Assembly (NCBI RefSeq): GCF_000423625.1
Contig: NZ_AUII01000004.1
Span: 62,001 to 126,000, forward strand
Reading direction: 5' to 3'
Source: Pseudonocardia asaccharolytica DSM 44247 = NBRC 16224
GTDB taxonomy: Bacteria > Actinomycetota > Actinomycetes > Mycobacteriales > Pseudonocardiaceae
DNA length: 64,000 nt
The notes beneath the pieces were generated by a model that made no database searches, was not told the DNA's origin, and worked only from the letters and a program-made list of their open reading frames with translations. The position numbers were made by a program, and so were the translations under genes. Shown here piece by piece: positions 42,680-52,164 of this stretch. Every line of letters begins with the position of its first letter. Positions within the stretch are counted from its first letter, which is position 1.

Positions 42680-45283
42680 TCAGCCGATCCCCGCCGCGAC
42701 GACCCCGCGGGCCCGATCCTCGCGCCGCGCCCTGACGAGCTCGACCAGCTCGATCAGGATCGCCGGGACGATCCCGATCGCGGCGCACAGGCCGAGCTCG
42801 AGGCCGTCGAGCGGCACGGTCCCGAGCAGGTCGGACAGCCCCGGCAGGTAGATCCCGGCGATCGTGGCGGCCAGGCTCCCGGCGATCGCGGCGAACAGGA
42901 ACGGGTTCCCGTGCGGGGACATCCGCCAGAACGGAATGCGGTCCGAACGGGTCGTGAGCGCCACCCCGAGCTGGGTGAGGGCCAGCGTCGCGAACAGCAT
43001 CGTCTGCCACGGCCTGCCGTGGGTCCCCGCCCAGACCGCGAGACCGAGACAGCCGACGGTGATCAGGGTGCCGATGGCGAGGACATCACCCCAGGCCTGC
43101 CGGGTCAGGACGCCCTCCCGGGGCGGTCGCGGCGGGCGGCGCAGGACGTCGGTCTCGGCGAGCTCCGATCCGATCGCGACACCGGGCAGCCCGTGCGTCA
43201 CCAGGTTCACCCAGAGGATCTGCCCGGGCAGCAGCGGCAGCGGCATCCCGAAGAACGGGCCGACGAGCATCACCAGCAGCTCCGCGAGCCCGCCGGAAAG
43301 GCCGTACCGCACGAACCTGCGGACGTTGTCGAACACCCGCCTGCCCTCGCCGATCGCGGCGACGACCGTGGCGAGGCGGTCATCGGTGAGCACGATGTCG
43401 GCGGCCTCCTTGGCCACCTCCGTGCCGCGGTGCCCCATGGCCACCCCGATATCGGACGCCCGCAGCGCGGGTGCGTCGTTCACCCCGTCGCCGGTCATGG
43501 CCACGAGGTGCCCGGCCCGCTGCCACGCGGTGACGATGCCGAGCTTTCCGCCCGGATCCGTGCGGGGATAGACGGCGCGCAGCCCGCGCTCCGGGTCGTC
43601 GGGGGGATCCTCGTCGGTGCTCACCCCGGTCGCCCTCGCGATGGCGTGCGCGGTGGCGGGGTGATCCCCGGTGATCATGATGGGCCGGATGCCCGCCGTC
43701 CGCGTGGCGAGGATCGCGTCGCGGGCGTCGGGACGCACCGGGTCGGCCAGTGCGAGCAGACCGAGCAGCCGGGTCGCGCCCGGCGGGCCTGCCGCGACCG
43801 CGAGCACCCGCCGCCCGCTCGACGCCCAGTCCGCGACGGCGGCCTCCGCGGTGGGATCGGCGGCGGCGTCCAGCAGCACCTCGGGTGCGCCCTTGACGAC
43901 CTCGATCTCACCCGCGGGCGTCGCGTGCCGGGTGAGCATCGAACGGCGCACGGAGTCGAACGGGATCACATGGGTGCGGGGGAGCTGTGCACGCAGCCCC
44001 TCGACGTCGAGACCGCCGGTGAGCGCGGCGGTGAGCAGGGCGCCCTCCGTGCCGCTCTCGCCGGGGTGGGCGTCGTTGCACAGCGCCGCCGCCTCCAGCA
44101 ACGCCCGCGGGCCGGTACCGGTGACCACACCGGGGCCCGCGGCGGCGCGCGGGTCGTCCGGGGTGAGCTCGCCGCTCTCCGGGGTCCAGAACGCGACGCA
44201 ACTGATGCGGCCGGTGGTGAGCGTGCCGGTCTTGTCCGAGGCGAGCACGGTCACCGAGCCCAGCGCCTCGACCGCGGGCAGCGACCGGACGATCGCCCCC
44301 CGCTCGGCCATCCGCCGGGTCGCCGCGGCGAGAGCGAGCGCGACCACCGCAGGCAGCGACTCCGGGATCACCGCGACGGCCAGGCTGATGCCGGCCACGA
44401 CCATCAGCTCCCACGGCTCGCCGCGTACCAGCCCGAGCAGCACGACGACGGCGCTGCCGATCGCCGCGGCCGCAGAGAGCCGTCGCCCGAGCGCCGCGAG
44501 CCTGCGCTGCAGCGGGGTGTCCGGGGCGGTCCGCTCGCGCAACAGGCCCGCGATCCGGCCGAGCTCGGTGCGCGCGCCGGTACCCACGACGACGGCGGTG
44601 CCGGACCCGTGCGTGACCAGGGTGCCGCCGTGCAGCATCGTCTTGCGGTCACCCACGCCCGCCGAGGCCGGGCATTCGCCGGTCGGGTCGCGTTCGACCG
44701 GCTGCGATTCGCCGGTGAGCGGCGACTCGTCGACCTGCAGGTCGTGTGCGGTCAGCAGGCGGGCGTCGGAGCCGACGATATCGCCCTCGGCGACCCGCAG
44801 CACATCGCCGGGGACGAGCTCGGGGGTCGGCACCCGGCGCGCCCCGCCGTCGCGGATCACCGTGGCGACCGGTGTCGTGAGCGAACGCAACGCGGCGACG
44901 GCACCCACGGCGCGCCGTTCCTGCACCACGCCGACAGTGGTGTTGACGGCGATGACCAGCAGGATCACCGCGCAGTTGGTGAAGTCGCCGGTCACGGCGG
45001 TGAGCACGGCGGCGGCCAGCAGGACCAGGATCATCGTCTGGCCCAGCTGCGCGAGCACCGAGCGCAGCAACGTCCGTGGCGGCTTCTGCGGGAGGTCGTT
45101 CGGGCCGACGTCGCGCAGCCGGGCGGCGGCCTCAACCTCGCCGAGGCCGACCTCGGGGTCCACCCCGAGCGCCCGGGACACCGTCGCGGCCCGCAGCGAC
45201 CACGGGGCCTCGGACAGCTCGTCGAGGTGGGCGGCGGTCGAGCCGTCGGCGATCGCACCGTCGGTGCTCGGGCGGGACCTCAT
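42680..45283 (-). CDS. P2-type cation-translocating ATPase (CtpF-like)
   Basis: A protein of 867 aa from ATG 45283 (GGAGGA seven bases before). The P-type marks are all present: phosphorylation site SDKTGTLTTG, actuator motif LTGESQPV, hinge TGDGVNDAPAL, and the fourth helix motif AVIPESLPAVVALALAAATR typical of Ca2+/Mn2+ P2 pumps. The C-terminal cation_ATPase_C region has six helices. It resembles M. tuberculosis CtpF (Rv1997), a DosR-regulon member. A DosR-box-like site lies 51-64 bp upstream. It follows the catalase gene across a strong hairpin, so it likely has its own promoter. Confidence 0.9.
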   Translation of the reverse strand: MRSRPSTDGAIADGSTAAHLDELSEAPWSLRAATVSRALGVDPEVGLGEVEAAARLRDVGPNDLPQKPPRTLLRSVLAQLGQTMILVLLAAAVLTAVTGDFTNCAVILLVIAVNTTVGVVQERRAVGAVAALRSLTTPVATVIRDGGARRVPTPELVPGDVLRVAEGDIVGSDARLLTAHDLQVDESPLTGESQPVERDPTGECPASAGVGDRKTMLHGGTLVTHGSGTAVVVGTGARTELGRIAGLLRERTAPDTPLQRRLAALGRRLSAAAAIGSAVVVLLGLVRGEPWELMVVAGISLAVAVIPESLPAVVALALAAATRRMAERGAIVRSLPAVEALGSVTVLASDKTGTLTTGRISCVAFWTPESGELTPDDPRAAAGPGVVTGTGPRALLEAAALCNDAHPGESGTEGALLTAALTGGLDVEGLRAQLPRTHVIPFDSVRRSMLTRHATPAGEIEVVKGAPEVLLDAAADPTAEAAVADWASSGRRVLAVAAGPPGATRLLGLLALADPVRPDARDAILATRTAGIRPIMITGDHPATAHAIARATGVSTDEDPPDDPERGLRAVYPRTDPGGKLGIVTAWQRAGHLVAMTGDGVNDAPALRASDIGVAMGHRGTEVAKEAADIVLTDDRLATVVAAIGEGRRVFDNVRRFVRYGLSGGLAELLVMLVGPFFGMPLPLLPGQILWVNLVTHGLPGVAIGSELAETDVLRRPPRPPREGVLTRQAWGDVLAIGTLITVGCLGLAVWAGTHGRPWQTMLFATLALTQLGVALTTRSDRIPFWRMSPHGNPFLFAAIAGSLAATIAGIYLPGLSDLLGTVPLDGLELGLCAAIGIVPAILIELVELVRARREDRARGVVAAGIG

Positions 45284-45333
45284 GCGGATTCCTCCACGGC
45301 CCGGAGTCTGTCTGGAAACCCGCCCGAGCGGTC

Positions 45334-45347
45334 CGGCCGAACGTCCC
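45334..45347 (-). promoter_or_regulatory. DosR-box-like site before the ctpF-like gene
   Basis: The minus strand reads GGGACGTTCGGCCG, close to the DosR box pattern GGGACTTTNGGCCC (two mismatches). It lies 51-64 bp upstream of the start codon, about the same distance as the site before the RafH-like gene. Single sites of this kind can occur by chance in GC-rich DNA. Confidence 0.4.
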
Positions 45348-45379
45348 GGTACCGAGGTGCGGAGGACCCGACGAACGCG

Positions 45380-45412
45380 CCGGTGGCCGGCCGCGATGCG
45401 GCCGGCCACCGG
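45380..45412 (-). terminator. Strong hairpin downstream of katA
   Basis: CCGGTGGCCGGCCGC at 45380-45394 and its exact complement at 45398-45412 form a 15-bp stem with a GAT loop, 13 bp past the catalase stop. No T tract follows, which is usual in actinobacteria. Confidence 0.8.
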
Positions 45413-45425
45413 TCAGAAAGCAAGC

Positions 45426-46877
45426 TCAGCCGAGAGCGGCGATCGCCTTGGCCACACCGTCGCCGTAGGCGGGGTCGGCCTTCGAGCAGTTGTCGATGTG
45501 CCGCTGCTGGATCTCACGCGGAACACCGGCGATGGCGCGGGCCGTGTTGTCGAACAACGCCTGCTGCTGCTCGGGGCTCATCTTGCGGAAGAGGTTCCCC
45601 GGCTGGGTGTAGTAGTTGTCGTCGTCCTCGCGGAAGTTCCAGCGGTCGGCGCTGTCCCCGACGGCCTGGGCCGGCTCGCGGTACTCGGGCTGCTCCTGCC
45701 ACTGGCTGTAGCTGTTCGGCTCGTAGGCCAGGGTGCTGCCCTGGTTGCCGTCGACGCGCATCGCCCCGTCGCGGTGGAAGCTGTGCACCGGGCAGCGAGG
45801 CGCGTTGACCGGGATCTGGTGGTGGTTCACGCCGAGTCGGTAGCGTTGGGCGTCGCCGTAGGAGAACAGGCGGCCCTGCAGCATCTTGTCCGGGGAGAAA
45901 CCGATCCCCGGCACCACGTTCGCGGGGCTGAAGGCGGCCTGCTCGACGTCGGCGAAGTAGTTGTCCGGGTTGCGGTTGAGCTCCCACTCGCCGACCTCGA
46001 TCAGCGGATAGTCGCCCTTCGGCCACACCTTGGTCAGGTCGAACGGGTGGTACGGAACCGTCGCCGCGTCGGCCTCGGGCATGACCTGGACATACAGCTT
46101 CCACTTCGGGAACTCGCCGCGCTCGATGGCCTCGTAGAGGTCCTTCTGGTGGCTCTCGCGGTCGTTGCCGATGAGTTCGGTCGCCTCGGCGTCGGTGAGA
46201 TTCTTGATTCCCTGCTGGGTGCGGTGGTGGAACTTCACCCAGAACCGCTCGCCCTCGGCGTTGATGAAACTGAAGGTGTGCGAGCCGAAACCGTGCATAT
46301 TCCGGTAGGAGGCCGGGATGCCGCGGTCGCTCATCACGATGGTGACCTGGTGCAGCGCCTCGGGCAGCGACGTCCAGAAGTCCCAGTTGTTCCGCGGGCT
46401 ACGCATGTTCGTGCGTGGGTCGCGCTTGACCGCGTGGTTCAGGTCGGGGAACTTCAGCGGGTCGCGGAAGAAGAAGACCGGGGTGTTGTTGCCGACGATA
46501 TCCCAGTTTCCTTCTTCGGTGTAGAACTTCACCGCGAAGCCGCGAATGTCGCGCTCGGCGTCGGCCGCGCCGCGCTCACCGGCCACGGTGGAGAACCGCG
46601 CGAACATCTCGGTCTTCTTGCCGACCTCGGAGAACAGCTTCGCGCGAGTGTAACGGGTGATGTCGTTGGTGACGGTGAAGGTCCCGAACGCGCCGGAACC
46701 CTTGGCGTGCATACGCCGCTCGGGAATGACCTCGCGGTCGAAATGGGCGAGCTTCTCCAGGAACCAGACGTCCTGTAGCAGCATCGGGCCTCGTGGGCCT
46801 GCGGTGATGCTGTTCTGGTTATCGGGGACCGGGGCACCTGCGACGGTGGTGAGTTTCTGGGGCCTTTTCTCACTCAC
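45426..46877 (-). CDS. katA: Small-subunit (clade 3) haem catalase
   Basis: A protein of 483 aa from GTG 46877, with AAGGAG nine bases upstream. The catalytic set is complete: distal His in [13 protein letters not shown], Asn in [14 protein letters not shown], and the proximal Tyr motif [20 protein letters not shown]. The length fits clade 3 monofunctional catalases, which degrade H2O2. The fur-like gene lies 62 bp upstream on the same strand, the usual regulator-catalase pair. Confidence 0.96.
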   Translation of the reverse strand: MSEKRPQKLTTVAGAPVPDNQNSITAGPRGPMLLQDVWFLEKLAHFDREVIPERRMHAKGSGAFGTFTVTNDITRYTRAKLFSEVGKKTEMFARFSTVAGERGAADAERDIRGFAVKFYTEEGNWDIVGNNTPVFFFRDPLKFPDLNHAVKRDPRTNMRSPRNNWDFWTSLPEALHQVTIVMSDRGIPASYRNMHGFGSHTFSFINAEGERFWVKFHHRTQQGIKNLTDAEATELIGNDRESHQKDLYEAIERGEFPKWKLYVQVMPEADAATVPYHPFDLTKVWPKGDYPLIEVGEWELNRNPDNYFADVEQAAFSPANVVPGIGFSPDKMLQGRLFSYGDAQRYRLGVNHHQIPVNAPRCPVHSFHRDGAMRVDGNQGSTLAYEPNSYSQWQEQPEYREPAQAVGDSADRWNFREDDDNYYTQPGNLFRKMSPEQQQALFDNTARAIAGVPREIQQRHIDNCSKADPAYGDGVAKAIAALG

Positions 46878-46939
46878 GACGATCTCCTTTGGTTCGTGCC
46901 GAGTGGATGGTGGGTGGGTGCCATTCGGCGATATATGCG

Positions 46940-47362
46940 TCATTCGGACTGGCAGTCCGGGCAGATCCCCCAGTAGATGACCTCTGCTTCCTCGATCCGG
47001 AATCCTTCTGGATCACTGGCCTCGAGGCAGGGGACTTCACCGACGGCGCAATCGACGTCACTGATCGCGCCGCAGCGCCGGCACACGACGTGATGGTGAT
47101 TGTCGCCGACGCGGACCTCGAAACGGGCCGGGGAGTTCGCCGGCTGGATCCGGCGCACCAGGCCCGCCTCGGTCAGGGCGCGCAGCACGTCGTAGACGGC
47201 CTGTGTCGATACCTTGCCGAGCTGTCGTCGCACCCCCTTCGCGATCGCATCGGCATCGGCGTGCGGATGCCGATGGAGTTCGGCGAGGACCGCCAGCCGA
47301 GGCGCGGTGACCCGCATCGATGCACCCCGCAACTGAGCGCTGTGATCGACCTCTGCGGACAC
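46940..47362 (-). CDS. Fur family regulator of peroxide response
   Basis: A protein of 140 aa from GTG 47362. The winged helix is [20 protein letters not shown] with [20 protein letters not shown]; the metal-binding part shows [13 protein letters not shown] and ends CPDCQSE, giving two structural Zn Cys pairs. Its place before a catalase gene suggests a PerR/FurA-like peroxide sensor that represses both genes. A -35-like TTGACT lies about 30 bp upstream on the minus strand. Confidence 0.9.
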   Translation of the reverse strand: MSAEVDHSAQLRGASMRVTAPRLAVLAELHRHPHADADAIAKGVRRQLGKVSTQAVYDVLRALTEAGLVRRIQPANSPARFEVRVGDNHHHVVCRRCGAISDVDCAVGEVPCLEASDPEGFRIEEAEVIYWGICPDCQSE

Positions 47363-47444
47363 GGCCAGAGCAAACCAGCTTTTCTGGAATGAGTCAAGAC
47401 TAGGGCTCGGGCGGGCGGTGCCGGTCCCGTGCCAGAGTCGGGGC

Positions 47445-48446
47445 ATGCGCGGATGGATCGTGGAACGGCCGGGACCGATCGACGGCGGACCGCTGCGAGC
47501 GGTGGACCTGCCCGAACCCGAACCGGGCCCCGGCGAGGTCAGGGTGCGGGTGTCGGCGTGCGGGATCTGCCGGACCGATCTGCATCTCGCCGAGGGCGAC
47601 CTGAACCCGCGGCGGCCGCATACCGTGCCCGGCCACGAGGCCGTCGGTGTGGTCGACGCGCTCGGCCCGGATGCCGCCCGGTTCGCCATCGGCGACCGGA
47701 TCGGGATCGCGTGGCTGCGCGGGACCTGCGGCCGGTGCCGCTGGTGCCGCACCGGGCGGGAGAACCTGTGCCTCGCGGCGAGGTTCACCGGCTGGGACGC
47801 CGACGGCGGATACGCCGAACGGGCGCTCGTCCCGCAGGCCTATGCCTACCGGCTGCCCGCGGGGCTCACCGACGCGCAGGCGGCGCCGCTGCTGTGCGCA
47901 GGAATCGTCGGCTACCGGGCGTGGCGTCGCGCCGAGCTACCGCCCGGCGGACGGCTGGGCATCTACGGCTTCGGCGCATCGGCGCACGTCGTGGCGCAGG
48001 TGGCGATCGCCCAGGGGGCGACGGTCCACGTCCTGACGCGCTCGGCGGCCGCCCGGCGGCTCGCGCTCGAACTCGGCTGCGCCTCGGCCGGTCCCGCGGC
48101 CGCCGCACCGCCCGAGCCGCTGGACGCGGCGATCCTGTTCGCCCCGGCCGGCGAGCTCGTTCCGGTCGCGATGCGGGCGCTGACGGCGGGTGGCACCCTC
48201 GCCGTGGCGGGAATCCACCTCTCCGACATCCCCCGGCTCGACTACGCCGCCGAGCTGTTCCGCGAGAAGCAGCTGCGCAGCGTCACCGCCAACACCCGGG
48301 CCGACGGCGAGGAGTTCCTCCGGCTGGCCGCCACGCTCGGGGTGCGGCCGAGGGTCACCGAACGGCCGCTCGACGAGGCCGACCGGGCGCTCGCCGACCT
48401 CGCGGGCGACCGGATCACCGGTGCCGCGGTACTCGTTCCCGGCTGA
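47445..48446 (+). CDS. Zinc-dependent alcohol dehydrogenase (AdhA-like)
   Basis: A protein of 333 aa from ATG 47445. The catalytic zinc site VSACGICRTDLHLAEGD, the GHEAVGVV motif and a structural zinc loop (GTCGRCRWCRTGRENLC) are all present, and a Rossmann domain follows (LGIYGFGASAHVVAQVAIAQ). It oxidises alcohols or reduces aldehydes with NAD(P). It resembles M. tuberculosis AdhA (Rv1862). It diverges from fur and converges on the Ehr operon with an 18-bp gap. Confidence 0.92.
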   Translation: MRGWIVERPGPIDGGPLRAVDLPEPEPGPGEVRVRVSACGICRTDLHLAEGDLNPRRPHTVPGHEAVGVVDALGPDAARFAIGDRIGIAWLRGTCGRCRWCRTGRENLCLAARFTGWDADGGYAERALVPQAYAYRLPAGLTDAQAAPLLCAGIVGYRAWRRAELPPGGRLGIYGFGASAHVVAQVAIAQGATVHVLTRSAAARRLALELGCASAGPAAAAPPEPLDAAILFAPAGELVPVAMRALTAGGTLAVAGIHLSDIPRLDYAAELFREKQLRSVTANTRADGEEFLRLAATLGVRPRVTERPLDEADRALADLAGDRITGAAVLVPG

Positions 48447-48464
48447 GGTCCCGGCGCCGGCGGA

Positions 48465-50009
48465 TCAGAGGTCGTTACCCGCGTAGGACAGGTTGAAGCT
48501 CTTGTTGACCAGGGGGAAGTCGGGAACGATCGTGTCGGCCAGCGCGACCGGCAGTGCGGGCCAGTTGAAGAAGCTCGGATCGACGATCTTGACTCGGCTG
48601 AGCCTGCCACCGGCGTCGAGCTCGATGCGGTGCGTGATCGTTCCGCGCCAGCCCTCCACGATCCCCACGCCCGATGATCCGGGGCCGCCGGAGGGAACGG
48701 CCGGCGTCGGCGGCGCCGATCCGAGGTCCCCGTCGAGCTCCGCGACGAGCCCGGCGATGACCTCGACCGAATGGGCGATCTCCTCTGCCCGGACGCAGAA
48801 CCGGGCCAGCACGTCACCGCCGGTGTGGCTGTGTTCGGGCCGCGGAATCGGCGTGCTCAGGAACGGGTGGTCGTATCGGGCGTCGATCCGCAGCCCGCTG
48901 GCGCGGGCGACGTAGCCGAGCGTGCCGATGTCGGTGGCCTGCTGCCGGGTGAGGATCGCGGTTCCGGCGAAGCGCTCGCGCACCACGCTGTGTTCGAGGG
49001 CGAGGGCGACGACCTCCGCGATGTCCTCGGCGATGGTGCGCAGCAGGCTCGGATCCGGCAGCACCCGCAGGACCGCGCCCCCGGGGCGGATCGCGCCGCG
49101 CAGCAACCGGTGGCCGGTGACCTGCTCATTGAGCCGCAGCAGCTGTTCCCGGATGCGCTGGGCCTGGGAGTTGAGGATCGAGTGGGCGACGTCGTTGCAC
49201 AGCGCGCCGAGGTCGGTGATGTGGTTGTAGAGCCGTTCCAGCTCGCAGGCGACGGCCCGGCGCTGCCCGGCCGCGCGCGGGACGTCCAGACCGAGGGCGT
49301 CCTCGATCGCGAGACAGAAGGCGAGCGTGTGGCCGACGGCGGTGTCGCCGCTGACCCGCTCGGTGAGCTCCAGCGCCTCCACCACCCGGCGGCCCTGGAA
49401 CAGCTTCTCGATCCCGCGGTGCACGAACCACAGGCGGGCCTTGAGGTTGAGGATGGTCTCGCCCACCACCGAGAAGCGGAAGTGCCCCGGTTCGATCATT
49501 CCGGCGTGCACCGGGCCGACCGGGATCTCGTAGACGCCAGGGCCCTCCACGGTGCGGAACGGATACGGCTCGTCGAGGTCGCCGAACGCGGGCGGGTCCC
49601 CGGCCTCGGCCAGCATCGGGTACCAGCCCCGGGGCCAGTGGAAGTGCCGGACCAGCCGCTGGGGGAGCGGGTGGTTGTCCGGCACGATCCCGAACAGGTC
49701 GCGCATCTCCCGTTCGAACCGGCCGGCCGGAAACGACAGGGCCGCCAGGCTCGGCACGTGTGGATGCCCGGGATCGAGGGGGACGTGCAGTTCGACGCGG
49801 CTCTCGGCGTCCCTCTCGCCGGTGGCGGTGAACAGGTAGACGGCTCGCAGCGCGTCCCCGTCGTCGTGGCCGGCGACGAGCGCGATCCGGTACCCGCCGC
49901 CCAGCAGGGCCTGCGCGTGCCGGGGCAGCTCGTCCGGTGCGATGATCCGAGTCGTGCGAGAGCGGCCGGCCGCGGCGGCCGGCCGCGCCGGGTCGTGGAG
50001 GGTCATCAT
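48465..50009 (-). CDS. Ehr complex large subunit (NuoCD/HyfG-like, no Ni-Fe ligands)
   Basis: A protein of 514 aa. Residues ~30-170 are a NuoC-like domain (GRFEREMRDLFGIVPDNHPL); the rest is the NuoD/hydrogenase-large fold (FVHRGIEKLFQGRRVVEALE, then ERLYNHITDLGALCNDVAHS). [NiFe]-hydrogenases have CxxC pairs at both ends of this fold. Here the first position reads RGIEKLFQGR, and the end (DPSFFNWPALPVALADTI) has no Cys. The subunit cannot hold Ni-Fe, so the complex is not a hydrogenase. It is the counterpart of M. tuberculosis HycE (Rv0087). Last gene of the operon. Confidence 0.88.
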   Translation of the reverse strand: MMTLHDPARPAAAAGRSRTTRIIAPDELPRHAQALLGGGYRIALVAGHDDGDALRAVYLFTATGERDAESRVELHVPLDPGHPHVPSLAALSFPAGRFEREMRDLFGIVPDNHPLPQRLVRHFHWPRGWYPMLAEAGDPPAFGDLDEPYPFRTVEGPGVYEIPVGPVHAGMIEPGHFRFSVVGETILNLKARLWFVHRGIEKLFQGRRVVEALELTERVSGDTAVGHTLAFCLAIEDALGLDVPRAAGQRRAVACELERLYNHITDLGALCNDVAHSILNSQAQRIREQLLRLNEQVTGHRLLRGAIRPGGAVLRVLPDPSLLRTIAEDIAEVVALALEHSVVRERFAGTAILTRQQATDIGTLGYVARASGLRIDARYDHPFLSTPIPRPEHSHTGGDVLARFCVRAEEIAHSVEVIAGLVAELDGDLGSAPPTPAVPSGGPGSSGVGIVEGWRGTITHRIELDAGGRLSRVKIVDPSFFNWPALPVALADTIVPDFPLVNKSFNLSYAGNDL

Positions 50010-51490
50010 GCTCCTGCGAGGATGTCGGCGGCGAGCTGCAACAGGTCGGAGAGCGGACCGGCACTGATCCCGAGCGCCGCCGACCCGAGGAGCCCGAGGA
50101 TCATGGCGGCGGCGGCGAGCACCGGCAGCCGAGCGGGCGCGGTGGCCGCGCCCGGCCCGTCCGGCGCGGGTTGCGAGCCGAGCAGCATCCGGCTCGTGTG
50201 CGAGATCAGCGCCGCGGCGATGATGACGACCAGGACGAGACCCGCTCCCATCGCCCAACCCACCCCGTCGGCGAAACCGGCCCTGGCGATGCCCAGCTCG
50301 CTGGCGAACACACTGAACGGCGGAAGTCCGATGAGGGCGAGGACCCCGAAGCCCACGACACCGGCGAGTACCGGCTGCCGGACCACCAGCGCGCGCACCT
50401 CGCCGATCCGGGACGAGCCGGTGACCTGCAGAACCCGGCCTGCGCCCAGGAACAGAACGCTCTTGACCAGGCCGTGGCCGAGGATGTGCAGCAGCACGGC
50501 GGCCATGGCCAGCGGTCCGCCCGCGGCGGCGCCGAGCGCGAGCAGCCCCATGTGCTCGATGCTGGAGTAGGCCAGCATGCGCTTGTAGTCCCGCTGCGCC
50601 AGCAGCAGCGAGGCCGCCACCAGCAGCGAGGCCAGGGCGGCGATCACGAGCAGGGCTCGGATGAAGTCCGGACCCAGCGCGGCGTCGGCGATCACCTTGA
50701 TCCGCAGGACGGCGTAGAAGGCGACCGAGAGCAGGACCCCCGACATCAGCGCCGACACCGGCGCTGGGGCCTGGCTGTGGGCGTCCGGTAGCCACGCGTG
50801 CAGCGGCGCCAGGCCCGCCTTGGTGCCGAACCCGATGACCAGCAGGACCACGGCGAACCGGGTCACGGCAGGGTCGAGATGCTCGGCGGAGGCCACCAGC
50901 CCGGACCAGTCCAGGCCGGAGCCGGAACCGGCGTGCTGCGCGGCGAAGGCGAGCAGCACGAGGCCGAGCAGCGCGAGCGCGATCCCGGCCGAACAGATGA
51001 CCACGTACTTCCAGGCGGCCTCGACGGCGTCCCTGGTCCGCTGCTGCCCGACGAGGAAGGCGGTGACGATCGTGGTGGCCTCCACCGCCACCCACAGCAC
51101 GCCCAGGTTCGCGGCCAGCACGGCGAGCGCCATCGTGGCCAGGAACGACTGCACCAGCGCGCTGTGCCGGGTGGCGGTCCGGCTGCTCGCCCGCCCGGCG
51201 GCGATCTCCGCGCGCAGATAGGCGGGGGTGGCCAGCGCGGCGATCAGCCCGATCGCCCCGATCACGATCAGCATGAACGCGCTGACCGCGTCCGCACGGA
51301 TGATCCCGGCCCATGCGCTCTGTGGTCCGGTCGCGACCACCTGCGTCGCGGTGGCGATCGCGGCGGCCAACACGAGCGCCGCACTGAGGGACCCGACCCA
51401 GGCCGTCGCGGCGCGCCACCCGAACGCGACGTAGCCCACGGCTCCCAGCGCGGGCACGAGGACCGGGGCGGCCAGCAGCAGTGAGTTCAT
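50006..51490 (-). CDS. Ehr complex antiporter-like subunit (HyfF/NuoN-like)
   Basis: A protein of 494 aa with about 13-14 membrane helices. The proton-channel family motifs are visible: FGTKAGLAPLHAWLPDAHSQ, APAPVSALMSGVLLSVAFYA and KRMLAYSSIEHMGLLALGAA, with Lys and His residues inside helices. It corresponds to HycQ (Rv0086) and to antiporter-like subunits of complex I, and should conduct protons or Na+. Its start and stop overlap the neighbours by four bases. Confidence 0.92.
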   Translation of the reverse strand: MNSLLLAAPVLVPALGAVGYVAFGWRAATAWVGSLSAALVLAAAIATATQVVATGPQSAWAGIIRADAVSAFMLIVIGAIGLIAALATPAYLRAEIAAGRASSRTATRHSALVQSFLATMALAVLAANLGVLWVAVEATTIVTAFLVGQQRTRDAVEAAWKYVVICSAGIALALLGLVLLAFAAQHAGSGSGLDWSGLVASAEHLDPAVTRFAVVLLVIGFGTKAGLAPLHAWLPDAHSQAPAPVSALMSGVLLSVAFYAVLRIKVIADAALGPDFIRALLVIAALASLLVAASLLLAQRDYKRMLAYSSIEHMGLLALGAAAGGPLAMAAVLLHILGHGLVKSVLFLGAGRVLQVTGSSRIGEVRALVVRQPVLAGVVGFGVLALIGLPPFSVFASELGIARAGFADGVGWAMGAGLVLVVIIAAALISHTSRMLLGSQPAPDGPGAATAPARLPVLAAAAMILGLLGSAALGISAGPLSDLLQLAADILAGA

Positions 51491-52164
51491 CAGTCCCTCA
51501 GCTCTCGCAGGTCGTCCAGATCGGTCGCGCCGAACGTCTCGCGCATCCGGCCGGTCAGGACCTGCAGCACCAGCACCACGAGCACCACGTCCAGCGCGAC
51601 GCCGACCTCGACGATCAACCCGATGCCCGCCCCGGTGAGGAAACCGACCGCGGTGATGCCGTTGTCCATCAGCAGGAACCCGACCAGCTGCGACAGCGCT
51701 CGGCGCCGGGTGACCAGCACGAAGAACCCGATCAGCACCACCGCGAGCGCCACCGGGACGGCGTGTATGGCCGGTTCGGGGGAGAGCCGCACCAGCGGCT
51801 GCGACACCGCGTAGGCCAGCAGCGTCAGCGCGGCGGCGGCCAGCAGCGAGGACGCGACGTTGACCACCGGACGAGTCTCCCGACGGTCGGCGCCGCTGGT
51901 GGCCAGCGCCCTGCGCAGCAGCCATGGCAGCACGCCCACGCGCACCACGAGCACCCCGACGGCGACGGCGACGAGCTCCGCGGACCCCTCCCGCGCCGCG
52001 AGCACCCCGACCAGGCCGGCGAGCGCAAGGCCCTGCACGGCGAAGACCCGGATGATCACGGACAGCTCGCGCCGCCACAGCGCCAGCACGGCGGTGAGCA
52101 GCAGCCCGCCCGCCGCGAGGTTGAGCAGCTGGACGTACAGCGCATCGCTCACTCGGACCCCCAT
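51490..52164 (-). CDS. Ehr complex small membrane subunit (HyfE-like)
   Basis: A protein of 224 aa with about seven hydrophobic helices (LYVQLLNLAAGGLLLTAVLA, FAVQGLALAGLVGVLAA, VGFLLMDNGITAVGFLTGAG). The N-terminal half resembles HyfE, the second part the NuoK fold. It corresponds to HycP (Rv0085). The ATG at 52164 overlaps the previous stop (ATGA); a GTG two codons later is less likely. Confidence 0.85.
   Translation of the reverse strand: MGVRVSDALYVQLLNLAAGGLLLTAVLALWRRELSVIIRVFAVQGLALAGLVGVLAAREGSAELVAVAVGVLVVRVGVLPWLLRRALATSGADRRETRPVVNVASSLLAAAALTLLAYAVSQPLVRLSPEPAIHAVPVALAVVLIGFFVLVTRRRALSQLVGFLLMDNGITAVGFLTGAGIGLIVEVGVALDVVLVVLVLQVLTGRMRETFGATDLDDLRELRD

Noticed and set aside
42911..45808. 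Plus-strand open frame of 965 codons opposite the P-type ATPase gene
   Set aside because: Repetitive Arg/Gly/Asp/His sequence without motifs; the minus-strand ATPase has all catalytic signatures.
48465..50009. [NiFe]-hydrogenase large subunit
   Set aside because: Both CxxC pairs needed for Ni-Fe are absent, so I call it Ehr/HycE-like rather than hydrogenase.
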